Shown here: positions 1 through 6,998 of the stretch, piece by piece
Layout: each line of letters begins with the position of its first letter
How positions within the stretch are numbered: the stretch's first letter is position 1
DNA from: Nitrospirota bacterium
GTDB lineage: Bacteria; Nitrospirota; RBG-16-64-22; JACRHK01
Length of the DNA: 7,108 nucleotides
Assembly (NCBI GenBank): GCA_016217625.1
Contig: JACRHK010000204.1
Span: forward strand, 1-7,108
Direction: 5' to 3'
The notes under the pieces: model-generated
Seen by the model: the letters and a program-made list of their open reading frames with translations, nothing else
Databases searched by the model: none
Told to the model about the DNA's origin: nothing
Translations under genes and position numbers: made by a program

Positions 1-957
1 CCCCCCCGCGATGCCGAAGTCGGCCTCTTTCGCCTCGCCGATCCCGTTGACGACGCACCCTAACACGGCGATATCGAGCGGCTCCGTGACGTGGGCGAGG
101 CGCGCTTCCACCTCGCGGGCCAGCTTGATGAGGTCGATCTCCAGACGTCCGCAGGTCGGGCAGGCGATGACGTTCACGCCGCGCCGGCGGACGCCCAGCG
201 CCTTGAGGATCTCGTAGGCCACCCGGACTTCCTCCACGGGGTCGTCGGCCAGGGAGACGCGGATCGTGTCGCCGATCCCTTCGGCCAGCAGGATCCCCAT
301 CCCGACAGAGGACTTCACCGTCCCAGGCAGGAAGGTCCCCGCCTCCGTGATCCCGAGATGGAGAGGATAATCGTACTTGGATGCAAAGAGGCGGTAGGCC
401 TCTACGGCCAGCGGGACATGCGAGGCCTTGAGCGAGACTTTGATGGCTGAGAACCCCAGCTCCTCCAGGATGGCGATGTGGCGGACGGCCGACTCCACCA
501 TCGCCTCGGCCGTCGGCCAGCCGTATTGCTCCAAGAGATCGCGCTCGAGCGACCCGGCATTGACGCCGATCCGGATCGACACGTCACGGTCTTTCGCGGC
601 CAGGACGACCTCCCGGATGCGGTCTTTTCCGCCGATGTTCCCCGGGTTCAGGCGCAGGCCGTTCACCCCTTGCCAGAGCGCTTCCAGGGCGAGGCGATAG
701 TTGAAGTGGATGTCGGCGATGAGGGGAACCGGGATCTGCGCGCGGATGGCGCCCAGGGCCGCGGCCGCTTCCTCGTCGGGCACGGCCACGCGGACGATCT
801 CGCAGCCGGCGGCCGCCAGCGCGCGGATTTGCGCGACGGTGGCGGCCACGTCGCGGGTATCCGTCGCCGTCATCGACTGGACGACGACGGGGGCCCCGCC
901 GCCGATGCGGACGGAGCCGACCCGGATCGCCCGGGTCTTGCGGCGCGGGATCTCCAT
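1..957 (-). CDS. ispG: 4-hydroxy-3-methylbut-2-enyl diphosphate synthase (IspG/GcpE), 3'-truncated by the window edge
   Basis: Penultimate MEP-pathway enzyme, cytoplasmic. It reductively converts methylerythritol cyclodiphosphate to HMBPP using a [4Fe-4S] cluster. The frame is open from the ATG at 957 to base 1 (319 codons) and has no stop in the window; a typical two-domain bacterial IspG is about 350-400 residues, so only the C-terminal end is missing. The N-terminal TIM-barrel part shows VVVQSMT (25-31), [10 protein letters not shown] (81-90) and LRLNPGNIG (101-109). The C-terminal Fe-S domain has CPTC (Cys266, Cys269), Cys301 and Glu308 in CVVNGIGEA, which are the three cysteine ligands and the glutamate ligand known for the family. 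There is no plant-type insert domain. The usual NGPGEA reads NGIGEA here. The start lies 1 base after the rseP stop without a strong Shine-Dalgarno sequence, so coupled translation is likely. Identification is very secure. Confidence 0.97.
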   Translation of the reverse strand, partial: MEIPRRKTRAIRVGSVRIGGGAPVVVQSMTATDTRDVAATVAQIRALAAAGCEIVRVAVPDEEAAAALGAIRAQIPVPLIADIHFNYRLALEALWQGVNGLRLNPGNIGGKDRIREVVLAAKDRDVSIRIGVNAGSLERDLLEQYGWPTAEAMVESAVRHIAILEELGFSAIKVSLKASHVPLAVEAYRLFASKYDYPLHLGITEAGTFLPGTVKSSVGMGILLAEGIGDTIRVSLADDPVEEVRVAYEILKALGVRRRGVNVIACPTCGRLEIDLIKLAREVEARLAHVTEPLDIAVLGCVVNGIGEAKEADFGIAGG

Positions 958-958
958 T

Positions 959-2074
959 TCAGACCATGATCCCCATTACCTGCTTAAAGAAGCGGACGAT
1001 GTCGTCCGAGAAGCGGGACAGGTCGTTGTAGAAGGCGAAAATAACCAGCCCGATAATGAGGAAGAGGCCGACCTGCTGGGCCGCCTCCTGCATCCGGAGG
1101 TTCAGCGGCTTCCGGCGGATCCCCTCAATCGCCAGGAACAGGAGGTGTCCGCCGTCCAGGATCGGGATAGGGAAGAGGTTGATAATGGCCAAATTAATGC
1201 TGATGATCGCGACGAAGATCAGGAGGCTCATCACCCCGGCCTGCGCCGCCTGCCCTGACATGTGGGCGATGAAGATGGGCCCGCCGATATCGCTCACCGG
1301 CACCGTCCCCTGGATCATCTTGATGATCCCGGTCACGACCAGAACGGACCAGCGCCAGGTATCCGCCGCCCCGCGGCCGATCGCTGAAAAAGGATCGGCT
1401 TGTTCCGTCACAAAGACGCCGCCGTTCATGACGCCGATCTGCCCGACCTGCATCTCCTCCCGGAAAATGGTCTGGGTCTTCTTGAGCTCCGGCGTCACGG
1501 TCAGATCGATCTGCCGCCCCTCCCGTTCCACCGTGAAGCGGAGGGGCTTGCCGGGGCTCTCCCGGACGATCAGGACCATTTCGTCCCAGGTCCGCACGGC
1601 CTGTCCGCCGATGGCTGTCACACGGTCATCCTTCTTGAGTCCTGCGGTTTCGGCGGCCGATCCCGGCTGCACTTCCCCCAGATGGGAGAGGTTGACGGGC
1701 ACGCCCGTGGCATGGAGGATCGCGAAAATGAGAAAAGCCAGCAGGAAGTTAAAGGCCGGCCCCGCCGCCACGATGGCCATCCGGCGGGGAAGGGGTTTGT
1801 GGAGGAAGGACTTCTCCCGGACCTCCGGAGGGATCTCCTCGGCCGTCTGGGCCTTGAGATCCTCCTGCCCGATCATCTTGACATACCCTCCCAGGGGGAC
1901 CGCCGAGATGACATACTCCGTCTCCCCCACCTTCCGTCCCAGCAGCCTGGGGCCGAACCCGAGGGAAAACTTCTGGACCCCCACCCCCATCCACTTGGCC
2001 GCCAGGAAGTGACCCAGCTCGTGGAAGAAGATGAGCAGCCCCAATACGACGAGAAAAGCAATAATCGTTGTCAT
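959..2074 (-). CDS. rseP: RseP-family intramembrane site-2 zinc metalloprotease (M50B)
   Basis: Inner-membrane protease of 371 residues. In well-studied relatives it cleaves membrane-bound anti-sigma factors and leftover signal peptides; the local substrate is unknown. The first membrane segment (about 2-20) runs into the zinc motif HELGH (His18, Glu19, His22). A second hydrophobic segment with GPAFNF (105-110) follows at about 98-121. A single PDZ domain spans about 130-200 ([15 protein letters not shown]), then come membrane segments at about 283-301 and 335-349. The third zinc ligand is Asp307 in the conserved [12 protein letters not shown] (299-310). E. coli RseP is about 450 residues with two PDZ domains, so this is the shorter one-PDZ type common outside gammaproteobacteria. 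An AAAGGAG-like Shine-Dalgarno (2088-2094) lies 13 bases before the ATG, rather far, but no in-frame alternative start sits closer. It is 34 bases downstream of dxr and 1 base upstream of ispG, clearly in one operon. Confidence 0.96.
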   Translation of the reverse strand: MTTIIAFLVVLGLLIFFHELGHFLAAKWMGVGVQKFSLGFGPRLLGRKVGETEYVISAVPLGGYVKMIGQEDLKAQTAEEIPPEVREKSFLHKPLPRRMAIVAAGPAFNFLLAFLIFAILHATGVPVNLSHLGEVQPGSAAETAGLKKDDRVTAIGGQAVRTWDEMVLIVRESPGKPLRFTVEREGRQIDLTVTPELKKTQTIFREEMQVGQIGVMNGGVFVTEQADPFSAIGRGAADTWRWSVLVVTGIIKMIQGTVPVSDIGGPIFIAHMSGQAAQAGVMSLLIFVAIISINLAIINLFPIPILDGGHLLFLAIEGIRRKPLNLRMQEAAQQVGLFLIIGLVIFAFYNDLSRFSDDIVRFFKQVMGIMV

Positions 2075-2086
2075 GGTCGCTAATCG

Positions 2087-2094
2087 TCTCCTTT
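2087..2094 (-). promoter_or_regulatory. Ribosome binding site of rseP
   Basis: Reverse complement AAAGGAGA, strongly complementary to the 16S 3' end. It lies about 12-13 bases before the ATG at 2074, longer than the usual 5-9. An in-frame stop (TAG) lies between this site and the ATG in one of the other frames, but no other start codon fits better. Confidence 0.6.
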
Positions 2095-2108
2095 AATCGG
2101 ATCAGGCA

Positions 2109-3335
2109 TCAGCACTCTGTCGGAATCTCTCCTGACTTCTGACTCCCTGCCCGTCCGGCAGGCGGGCTGACTCCTGACTTCTTCAAGAGTTGCATCTGCC
2201 TCTCGGCCTCTCCCCGGGCCCACCGATCTACGATCAAGACCTCTTCGATGGTCCGGACTTCCTTTTGGTCCCGGCGATCCAGCGTGGCCCGGATGACCCG
2301 GGGGATATCCAGGAACCCGATCGCCTCGGTTAAAAAGCCGTGCACCGCCACCTCGTTGGCCGCGTTCAGAACGATCGGCGCCGCGCCCCCCGCCGCCAAC
2401 GCCTCGTAGGCGTAGCGGAGGCAGGGGAAGGCCTCGGCGTCCGGCGCGCGGAAGGTCAACGCCCCCACCTCCACCAGGTTCAGCGGAGGGAGCGATTTCT
2501 CCAGCCGTTCCGGGTAGGCCAGGGCGTGGGCGATGGGGCCCCGCATGTCGGGCACGCCCAGTTGGGCGATGACGGAGCCGTCCACGAACTCCACGAGGGA
2601 ATGCACGATGCTCTGGGGATGCAGGAGGACCTCGATCTGCTCCGGCGGCAGGCCGAACAGCCAGCGGGCCTCCATCACCTCTAACCCCTTATTCATCATC
2701 GTGGCCGAATCGATCGTGATCTTGTCCCCCATCTTCCACCGGGGATGGTTCAGCGCCTCGCGGGGCGTCACCCGCTCGAGCCGGCCGGGTGGGGTATCCA
2801 CAAAGGGACCGCCCGACGCGGTGAGGAGGATCCGCCGGACCGTCTCCCGCGGCCGCCCGTCCAGCACCTGAAAGATGGCGTTATGCTCGCTGTCGACCGG
2901 CAGGATCAAGGCGCCGTGCTCCGCCGCCTCGCGCATCACGATCGCTCCCGCCAGGACGAGCGTCTCCTTGTTCGCCAGGGCCACGCACTTCCCCGCGCGG
3001 ACCGCCGCCACGGTGGGCACCAGTCCCGCTGCCCCCAAGATGGCTGCCAGCACCAGATCGGCCTCCGGGAGCGCGGCGGCCTGAATGAGCCCCTCCACCC
3101 CCTCCAGGACCTCGCACCCGAGCGCCCGGCTACGCGCGCGGAGGGACTTGGCCGCCTCCTTGTTCGCGAGCGCCGCGACCCGGGGGCGGAACCGCCGGAT
3201 CTGCGCCTCCAGCAGCGTCCAGTTCTGGCCTGCCGTGAGCCCCACGACCTGGAACCGGTCGGGGTACCGCTGGACGATGTCCAGCGCGCTGACCCCCACG
3301 GATCCGGTGGAGCCCAGAATCACGATCCGTTTCAT
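2109..3335 (-). CDS. dxr: 1-deoxy-D-xylulose 5-phosphate reductoisomerase (DXR/IspC)
   Basis: First committed step of the MEP pathway: NADPH-dependent rearrangement and reduction of DXP to MEP, cytoplasmic. The 408-residue product opens MKRIVILGSTGSVG, the NADPH-binding loop (Gly8-Gly14). It keeps LANKETLV (120-127), the metal-binding DSEHNAIFQ (Asp148, Glu150), TASGGPF (172-178), NHPRWKMG (196-203), MNKGLEVMEA with the third metal ligand Glu219, and PQSIVHS with His245. The frame could extend 19 codons upstream, to 3392, but the start at 3335 matches the family N-terminus and has AAAGG 9 bases before it (3345-3349); the longer version would also overlap the promoter. The E. coli enzyme has 398 residues. 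The last ~22 residues (from about Ser387) are low-complexity and encoded by a repeat element (2129-2182), so they are probably an acquired tail and not part of the catalytic fold. Confidence 0.97.
   Translation of the reverse strand: MKRIVILGSTGSVGVSALDIVQRYPDRFQVVGLTAGQNWTLLEAQIRRFRPRVAALANKEAAKSLRARSRALGCEVLEGVEGLIQAAALPEADLVLAAILGAAGLVPTVAAVRAGKCVALANKETLVLAGAIVMREAAEHGALILPVDSEHNAIFQVLDGRPRETVRRILLTASGGPFVDTPPGRLERVTPREALNHPRWKMGDKITIDSATMMNKGLEVMEARWLFGLPPEQIEVLLHPQSIVHSLVEFVDGSVIAQLGVPDMRGPIAHALAYPERLEKSLPPLNLVEVGALTFRAPDAEAFPCLRYAYEALAAGGAAPIVLNAANEVAVHGFLTEAIGFLDIPRVIRATLDRRDQKEVRTIEEVLIVDRWARGEAERQMQLLKKSGVSPPAGRAGSQKSGEIPTEC
2129..2182 (-). repeat. GTCAG-type repeat flanking a GC-rich palindrome, inside the 3' end of dxr
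   Basis: Twelve bases (plus strand CTCCTGACTTCT) occur at 2129-2140 and again exactly at 2171-2182, 42 bases apart. Read on the minus strand, GTCAG occurs four times, as GTCAGGA/GTCAGAA-like heptamers, on both sides of a perfect hairpin: CCTGCC (2146-2151), 5-base loop, GGCAGG (2157-2162). An alternative stem pairs GCCCG (2149-2153) with CGGGC (2163-2167). The unit reads through in the dxr frame and encodes the tail containing SGVSPPAGRAGSQKSGE. The layout resembles small dispersed intergenic repeats (REP/MITE-like), but only one copy of the whole unit is in this window, so dispersal is inference. Confidence 0.7.
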
Positions 3336-3344
3336 GATCGACAA

Positions 3345-3349
3345 CCTTT
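3345..3349 (-). promoter_or_regulatory. Ribosome binding site of dxr
   Basis: AAAGG on the minus strand, 9 bases before the ATG at 3335. It supports the short form of Dxr over the longer frame beginning at 3392, for which no comparable site is seen. Confidence 0.65.
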
Positions 3350-3362
3350 GATACAGCGATTC

Positions 3363-3392
3363 ATTGTAGCATGAGCCCCGGATGGGGGGCAA
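3363..3392 (-). promoter_or_regulatory. Predicted sigma70-type promoter of dxr-rseP-ispG
   Basis: Minus-strand -35 TTGCCC (3387-3392; four of six consensus bases), 18-base spacer, -10 TACAAT (3363-3368; five of six). It lies in the 104-base gap between cdsA (stop at 3440) and dxr (start at 3335). The expected start of transcription is near 3356, giving a leader of about 20 bases that contains the dxr Shine-Dalgarno. A short GCCCC/GGGGC hairpin (3375-3390) overlaps the -35 and spacer. Apart from this promoter and the dxr ribosome site, I see nothing else in the 3336-3439 gap. Confidence 0.6.
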
Positions 3393-3439
3393 TCGCCTTC
3401 TCCCGCAGCGGAATCGCTTGGCACGCCATGAAGAAGCCC

Positions 3440-4255
3440 CTAAACTGGAGGTCGAATCCCAAGAACATACACGGCGAAATAATACAGGGCCGGCGAGGAA
3501 AACAGCAGGCTGTCCACCGTGTCCAAAAGCCCCCCATGACCGGGCAGAAGAGAGCTGGAATCTTTAACGCCGGCGCCCCGTTTCAAGAGCGATTCGGTTA
3601 AATCGCCAAGTTGCGTCAACACCCCGAGTACCGTACCCAGCAACAGGGTGTCCGCAAGGGAAATCGGAGGAAGCCAGAGGTGGCCGGCCCCCCAGGTGGT
3701 CGCCAGGCCGGCGAGGAACCCCCCTAACGCCCCCTCCCAGGTTTTTTTCGGACTGATCGCCGGAGCCAGGGGGCGCCGGCCCCAGGTGGAACCGACGAAA
3801 AAGGCCGCGCTGTCTCCCACCCAAGTGACCAGAAAGAGGAGCAGGAGGAGCGCAACCCCCCCCTCCAGGTCCCGCAGGCGGATGAGAAAGCCGAGCAGCC
3901 ACGCCACGTAGAAGACGCCAAAGAGGGTGAGAGCGACATCCTGCCAGGCAAGGCGAATCTCGCCCCCTGTCCAAAGCCGCGCCCCCAAGAGAACCAGCAA
4001 CGTCATGGGAATGAGGATGATCGCCTCCGGAACCCTGCTTCCCTGGAAGTAAAAGGCGAGGACGGTCAGCACCCCCAGCGCATAGCCGGCCCCTTTGAGG
4101 GGGGCGACGCCGGCCTGGGCGAACATCCGGTACAGCTCCCATTGGCCGACGAGGACAGCCAGGCAGACCAGCAGAAGGAAGGCCCAGGGGGGACCATACT
4201 GTAGGAGAAGATAAAGCGGGGGCAGGAGCAGCAGGGCCGTCAGGAGGCGCTTCAA
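3440..4255 (-). CDS. cdsA: Phosphatidate cytidylyltransferase (CDP-diglyceride synthase)
   Basis: Inner-membrane enzyme making CDP-diacylglycerol from phosphatidate and CTP, the branch point of phospholipid synthesis. The predicted 271 residues form several hydrophobic segments (about 2-18, 23-36, 55-70, 78-92, 105-125, 133-155, 176-195, 255-266). Conserved parts include WVGDSAAFFVG (145-155), SPKKTWEG (168-175), QLGDLTESLLKR (215-226) and the C-terminal signature K231-D232 ... LLPGHGGLLD (236-245). The usual D-R-x-D of the signature reads D245-T-V-D248 here. I choose a TTG start at 4255: it overlaps the uppS stop as TTGA, has GGGAGG 9 bases upstream, and gives the typical MKRLLTALLLLPP N-terminus. 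The same frame is open to an ATG-type start at 4405, but those 50 extra residues lie entirely within uppS and look unlike CdsA. Length is normal for the family (about 260-285). Confidence 0.94.
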   Translation of the reverse strand: MKRLLTALLLLPPLYLLLQYGPPWAFLLLVCLAVLVGQWELYRMFAQAGVAPLKGAGYALGVLTVLAFYFQGSRVPEAIILIPMTLLVLLGARLWTGGEIRLAWQDVALTLFGVFYVAWLLGFLIRLRDLEGGVALLLLLFLVTWVGDSAAFFVGSTWGRRPLAPAISPKKTWEGALGGFLAGLATTWGAGHLWLPPISLADTLLLGTVLGVLTQLGDLTESLLKRGAGVKDSSSLLPGHGGLLDTVDSLLFSSPALYYFAVYVLGIRPPV

Positions 4256-5058
4256 GCGGGACGGCCTCCCTGCACCTGCTCGCCCGTGAGGCCGAACCGC
4301 CGCTCCCGCTGCTGGTAGTCCAACAGGGCCAGGAGGAACTCCCGCCGGCGAAAATCCGGCCAGAGCGTGTCGGTAAAATACAGCTCGGTATAGGCCAGTT
4401 GCCACAGGAGAAAGTTACTCACCCGATGCTCGCCGCTCGTCCGGATGAGGAGATCGGGATCGGGGAGGCCGGCCGTCTGCAGCGCCGAGGCGAACCGGGG
4501 CTCGTCGAGCTTTTCGGGGTGGAGCTTCCCCGTCTGAACCTCACGCAGGAGGGTACGGACCGCTTCCAGGATGTCGGATCGCCCCCCGTAGTTCAGCGCG
4601 ACGTTCAGCAATAATCCGTGGCCCCTCCGGCTCTCCTCTTCCGCCTTACGCACCCACCGGCGGACGGCGAGGGGAAGAGCATCAATGGCGCCGATGGCTC
4701 TCACGCGGATCTTGTGGCGGAGGAGCGTGGGCAGCTCCTTCCGAATGTGTCTGACCAGCAGATCCATCAGCGTATCGATCTCTTCCTGGGGCCGCCGCCA
4801 GTTCTCCACGGAGAAGGCGAACAGCGTCAGCGCCTTGATCCCCAGCTCGGCGGCTTGGGCGATGACCTCCCGCGCGGACTCCGCGCCCTCCCGGTGGCCG
4901 GACACGCGGGGGAGTCCCCGCTGACGGGCCCAGCGGCCGTTGCCGTCCATGATGATGGCGACATGGTGCGGGAGACGCTGGCGATCGACCCGCCGCACCA
5001 GCTCTTCCAACGGAAGGGGCGCGGGCAAGGAGGAACGAACGGGCAGCGCGCGGCTCAC
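4252..5058 (-). CDS. uppS: Isoprenyl transferase / (di-trans,poly-cis)-undecaprenyl diphosphate synthase
   Basis: cis-Prenyltransferase that adds IPP units to farnesyl diphosphate, giving undecaprenyl diphosphate, the lipid carrier for peptidoglycan and surface glycans. It is cytoplasmic or membrane-associated. The 268 residues contain the catalytic MDGNGRWA (Asp38 in 37-44), GHREGAE (54-60), TLFAFSVENW (78-87), LNYGGR (155-160), the family signature DLLIRTSGEHRVSNFLLW (202-219) and the Mg-site Glu225 in YTELYF. All expected residues are present. The first ~30 residues (before HHVAIIMDGNG) are longer than in E. coli (Asp26 there) and poorly conserved. The GTG start at 5058 overlaps the upstream stop as GTGA, with GGAGG only 4 bases away (5063-5067). 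That is tight but consistent with translational coupling; a downstream TTG at codon 11 has no ribosome site. Chain length (C55 versus others) cannot be read from sequence alone. Confidence 0.96.
   Translation of the reverse strand: MSRALPVRSSLPAPLPLEELVRRVDRQRLPHHVAIIMDGNGRWARQRGLPRVSGHREGAESAREVIAQAAELGIKALTLFAFSVENWRRPQEEIDTLMDLLVRHIRKELPTLLRHKIRVRAIGAIDALPLAVRRWVRKAEEESRRGHGLLLNVALNYGGRSDILEAVRTLLREVQTGKLHPEKLDEPRFASALQTAGLPDPDLLIRTSGEHRVSNFLLWQLAYTELYFTDTLWPDFRRREFLLALLDYQQRERRFGLTGEQVQGGRPA
4265..4270 (-). promoter_or_regulatory. Ribosome binding site deciding the TTG start of cdsA
   Basis: GGGAGG on the minus strand, inside the last codons of uppS, exactly 9 bases before TTG at 4255. 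Together with the TTGA stop/start overlap it fixes the cdsA start despite the rare initiation codon. Confidence 0.7.
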
Positions 5059-6917
5059 AGACCCTCCGGGAGCGCGTAGATGAGCAGCGTACTTTTCCCG
5101 AGGAGATACTCCCCCGCCTTGGTCAGATCCATGGCCTGGGCGGTCGAGACCAACGTGGGTTTCGTCAGCACGGCCACGTGCTGGCGGTCCTTGCGGAGGA
5201 ACTCGCCGACCTGGAAATCGTGGACGAACCCCTCGATCCCCTCAATCCGCCAGCGCTCCACCAGACTGGTCCCGCTCCAGGCGAGGCTGTACAGGCTGGC
5301 GGAACGGTACCCCTTAAACGACTCGAAGATCTGAAAGTAGGAGATCCCTTCGTTCCGGCGCAGGATGACCTCCCCCGCGCCGTCCTGCGGGAGATAGAGC
5401 AGCCGTCCGCCCGGTTGGGTGGCCTCCGTTCTGATAGTCGTGGGATCCGTGACAGGCTCCCGATCCTCGCCGCCGTACGATTCCGGACTGCGCCAGAGGA
5501 CTCCCCCATCCTTCCGGGAGAGAACCAAATGCGCCGCCCCATCCAGCTCCAGGGTCTCGGGGACCCCATCCCCGTCCGTATCCAGGAGGACAAACCCATA
5601 AAGCCCTGCGCGGGGTTGAGGCAGCAGCGGATCTCCCGGTTCAAAGCGATGCGTTGGATCCCCTGTCCACCGCGCGCGCTGCACCGGCGCCGAGCTTTTT
5701 CTTCCCGGAGAACCCTGAATGAGGAGCGTCGGCCCCTCGCCCGGAAGCGCCAAGACGCGGAGGAAGTAGGGGATCTTCTCGGCGAGGACCTCCACCCGCC
5801 CCTCCCGGTAGGCGAGGATCGCGGAGCGGGGTTGGCCGTACTCCCGGCTGCTCAAGAAGATCTGCGCCTGCCCGCGCTTGGCCGGATCGGCGACATAAAG
5901 CGCCAGGTCCTCTCGAGGCGCCCAGCGCGCGGGTTCCTTCCAGAGTTCCTCAAGCCGACCTTCCACCACGCGGTAGATGAAGAGGCGGCTGCCGTTGCTG
6001 ATGACCAGCTCTTCCCGGCCGTCGCCGTCGAGATCCCCGGAGGCCACCAGCCGCGCCACGTAGGGAAGCGTGAATTGGTAGATGGCGAGCTTGGCTCCCA
6101 GCATGGGGGGAAGGAGGTCGGGTGTCGAGATCTCCTTCCTGGCCAGGGCGACCCGCGCGAGGATCCGGTCGTGCGTTCGGAGATCGGGCAGAGAGAGGAT
6201 CCGGACATCCAGGATCTTGCCTTTCCGACCCTCCGGACTGCTGCACAGGAAAAGGGTGGAGACGCCGAGCAACTGCCCGACCGCTCGTAACTGCTCCGGA
6301 TCGTCCTCGCGCACCCTCGCCATCCGGCGGGCGCGCAGCAGGCGGGTCAGATCATCGAGATCGTGCAGGGCAAACCGGCCGGTCTCCCCGAGGGCGCGGT
6401 ACAGGTCGTCCATGACCCGCGTCTGTTCCTCGAGATCGGCAGGGACGAGCGCCGCCCGGATCCGCCCCGCGGTCATCCGGGCCCGGTCCCCCGCGACCAC
6501 GGAGAGGCCCGCTCGACCCTCCCTTAGCAAAGCGACCGCCTGGGTCTCCTCCACCCGCTCGATTTCCGCGGTCCCTAGCGTCTGTTCGTGGCGGCCCAGC
6601 GGCTCCTTGGTGAGGGGGTGGACGAACGCCTTCCCCTCCCGGTAAAGGTCCAGGCGGTAACCCGGCTTGAGGCCCGCGAGGGAACCCTGATCCAGGACGA
6701 GCCGATCCCTCTGGACCGAAGTCACCGTCGCTGTCACCTTCGGGAAGTGGGCGGCTATCCGCCGGGCCAACCCCTCCACGGACAGCTCTTCATATGGCGG
6801 CGTTCCGGGTGATGCCGCGCTCGCGTGGAGAGGTTCCTCCGCGGCGGAGCCCATCCCTCCGCCAAGCCCCAGACACACCAGCAGGATGACTTTCGCGAAC
6901 ATAGAAGCTTGACGCAT
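5055..6917 (-). CDS. Predicted secreted FG-GAP/VCBS-like protein of unknown function
   Basis: I do not recognise a named gene. The predicted 620-residue product starts with a signal peptide (basic MRQASMFAK, hydrophobic core 10-22, likely cleavage near Ala25-Ala26), so it should be periplasmic or outside. Residues ~60-150 form a beta-rich module (LVLDQGSLAGLKPGYRLDLY) reminiscent of FlgT C-terminal-type domains. Residues ~154-260 (AVGQLLGVSTLFLC) faintly resemble TolB-N/CsgG-like domains. Residues ~285-620 look like a beta-propeller with two calcium-loop motifs, DLDGDG (Asp295/297/299) and DTDGDG (Asp446/448/450), and a degenerate third repeat at VGEFLRKDRQHVAVL (570-584). No lipobox: Cys15 is preceded by Val. 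The ATG at 6917 has AGAGG 5 bases upstream (6923-6927); an in-frame GTG at 6950 would add residues unlike a signal peptide. It is coupled to uppS by a GTGA overlap and has its own strong promoter. Domain matches are from memory, with moderate confidence at best. Confidence 0.8.
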   Translation of the reverse strand: MRQASMFAKVILLVCLGLGGGMGSAAEEPLHASAASPGTPPYEELSVEGLARRIAAHFPKVTATVTSVQRDRLVLDQGSLAGLKPGYRLDLYREGKAFVHPLTKEPLGRHEQTLGTAEIERVEETQAVALLREGRAGLSVVAGDRARMTAGRIRAALVPADLEEQTRVMDDLYRALGETGRFALHDLDDLTRLLRARRMARVREDDPEQLRAVGQLLGVSTLFLCSSPEGRKGKILDVRILSLPDLRTHDRILARVALARKEISTPDLLPPMLGAKLAIYQFTLPYVARLVASGDLDGDGREELVISNGSRLFIYRVVEGRLEELWKEPARWAPREDLALYVADPAKRGQAQIFLSSREYGQPRSAILAYREGRVEVLAEKIPYFLRVLALPGEGPTLLIQGSPGRKSSAPVQRARWTGDPTHRFEPGDPLLPQPRAGLYGFVLLDTDGDGVPETLELDGAAHLVLSRKDGGVLWRSPESYGGEDREPVTDPTTIRTEATQPGGRLLYLPQDGAGEVILRRNEGISYFQIFESFKGYRSASLYSLAWSGTSLVERWRIEGIEGFVHDFQVGEFLRKDRQHVAVLTKPTLVSTAQAMDLTKAGEYLLGKSTLLIYALPEGL

Positions 6918-6922
6918 CTTCA

Positions 6923-6927
6923 CCTCT
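6923..6927 (-). promoter_or_regulatory. Ribosome binding site of the secreted protein gene
   Basis: AGAGG on the minus strand, 5 bases before the ATG at 6917. It favours this start over the in-frame GTG at 6950, whose nearest GGAG is almost adjacent to the start codon. Confidence 0.6.
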
Positions 6928-6958
6928 TTCTCAGAACAACCGGCGACCACCTCCGAGA

Positions 6959-6979
6959 GCTCCCACAGACCAGGGGAGC
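6959..6979 (-). other. Hairpin in the 5' leader
   Basis: Perfect 6-base arms GCTCCC (6959-6964) and GGGAGC (6974-6979) around a 9-base loop, inside the ~75-base leader predicted from the promoter at 6999-7027. It has no T-run after it, so it is not a standard terminator. A role in mRNA stability or translation is possible but unproven. Confidence 0.4.
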
Positions 6980-6998
6980 GGCCGAATACGGAATGCGC

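Noticed and set aside
1056..2012. Long plus-strand open frame (318 codons) opposite rseP
   Set aside because: RseP on the other strand has all its catalytic motifs. The opposite frame has no ribosome site and a low-complexity basic composition.
3375..3390. GCCCC/GGGGC hairpin as a terminator after cdsA
   Set aside because: Only five base pairs, no T-run after it in the minus direction, and it overlaps promoter elements of dxr.
3336..3392. Upstream 19-codon extension of dxr
   Set aside because: It would overlap the promoter elements, lacks a ribosome site, and precedes the canonical MKRIVILGSTGSVG start.
4256..4405. 50-codon upstream extension of cdsA
   Set aside because: It lies wholly inside uppS, looks unlike CdsA, and a TTG with a strong Shine-Dalgarno gives the normal N-terminus.
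5178..6290. Long plus-strand open frame (370 codons) opposite the secreted protein gene
   Set aside because: It is the antisense of a gene with a signal peptide, ribosome site and operon overlap. Its translation is rich in Arg/Pro/Gly with no recognisable motif, as expected for a shadow frame in GC-rich DNA.
6918..6950. GTG start adding 11 residues (including VAGC, lipobox-like) to the secreted protein
   Set aside because: The VAGC is not preceded by a hydrophobic signal segment, and the ATG at 6917 has a better placed ribosome site and a proper signal peptide.
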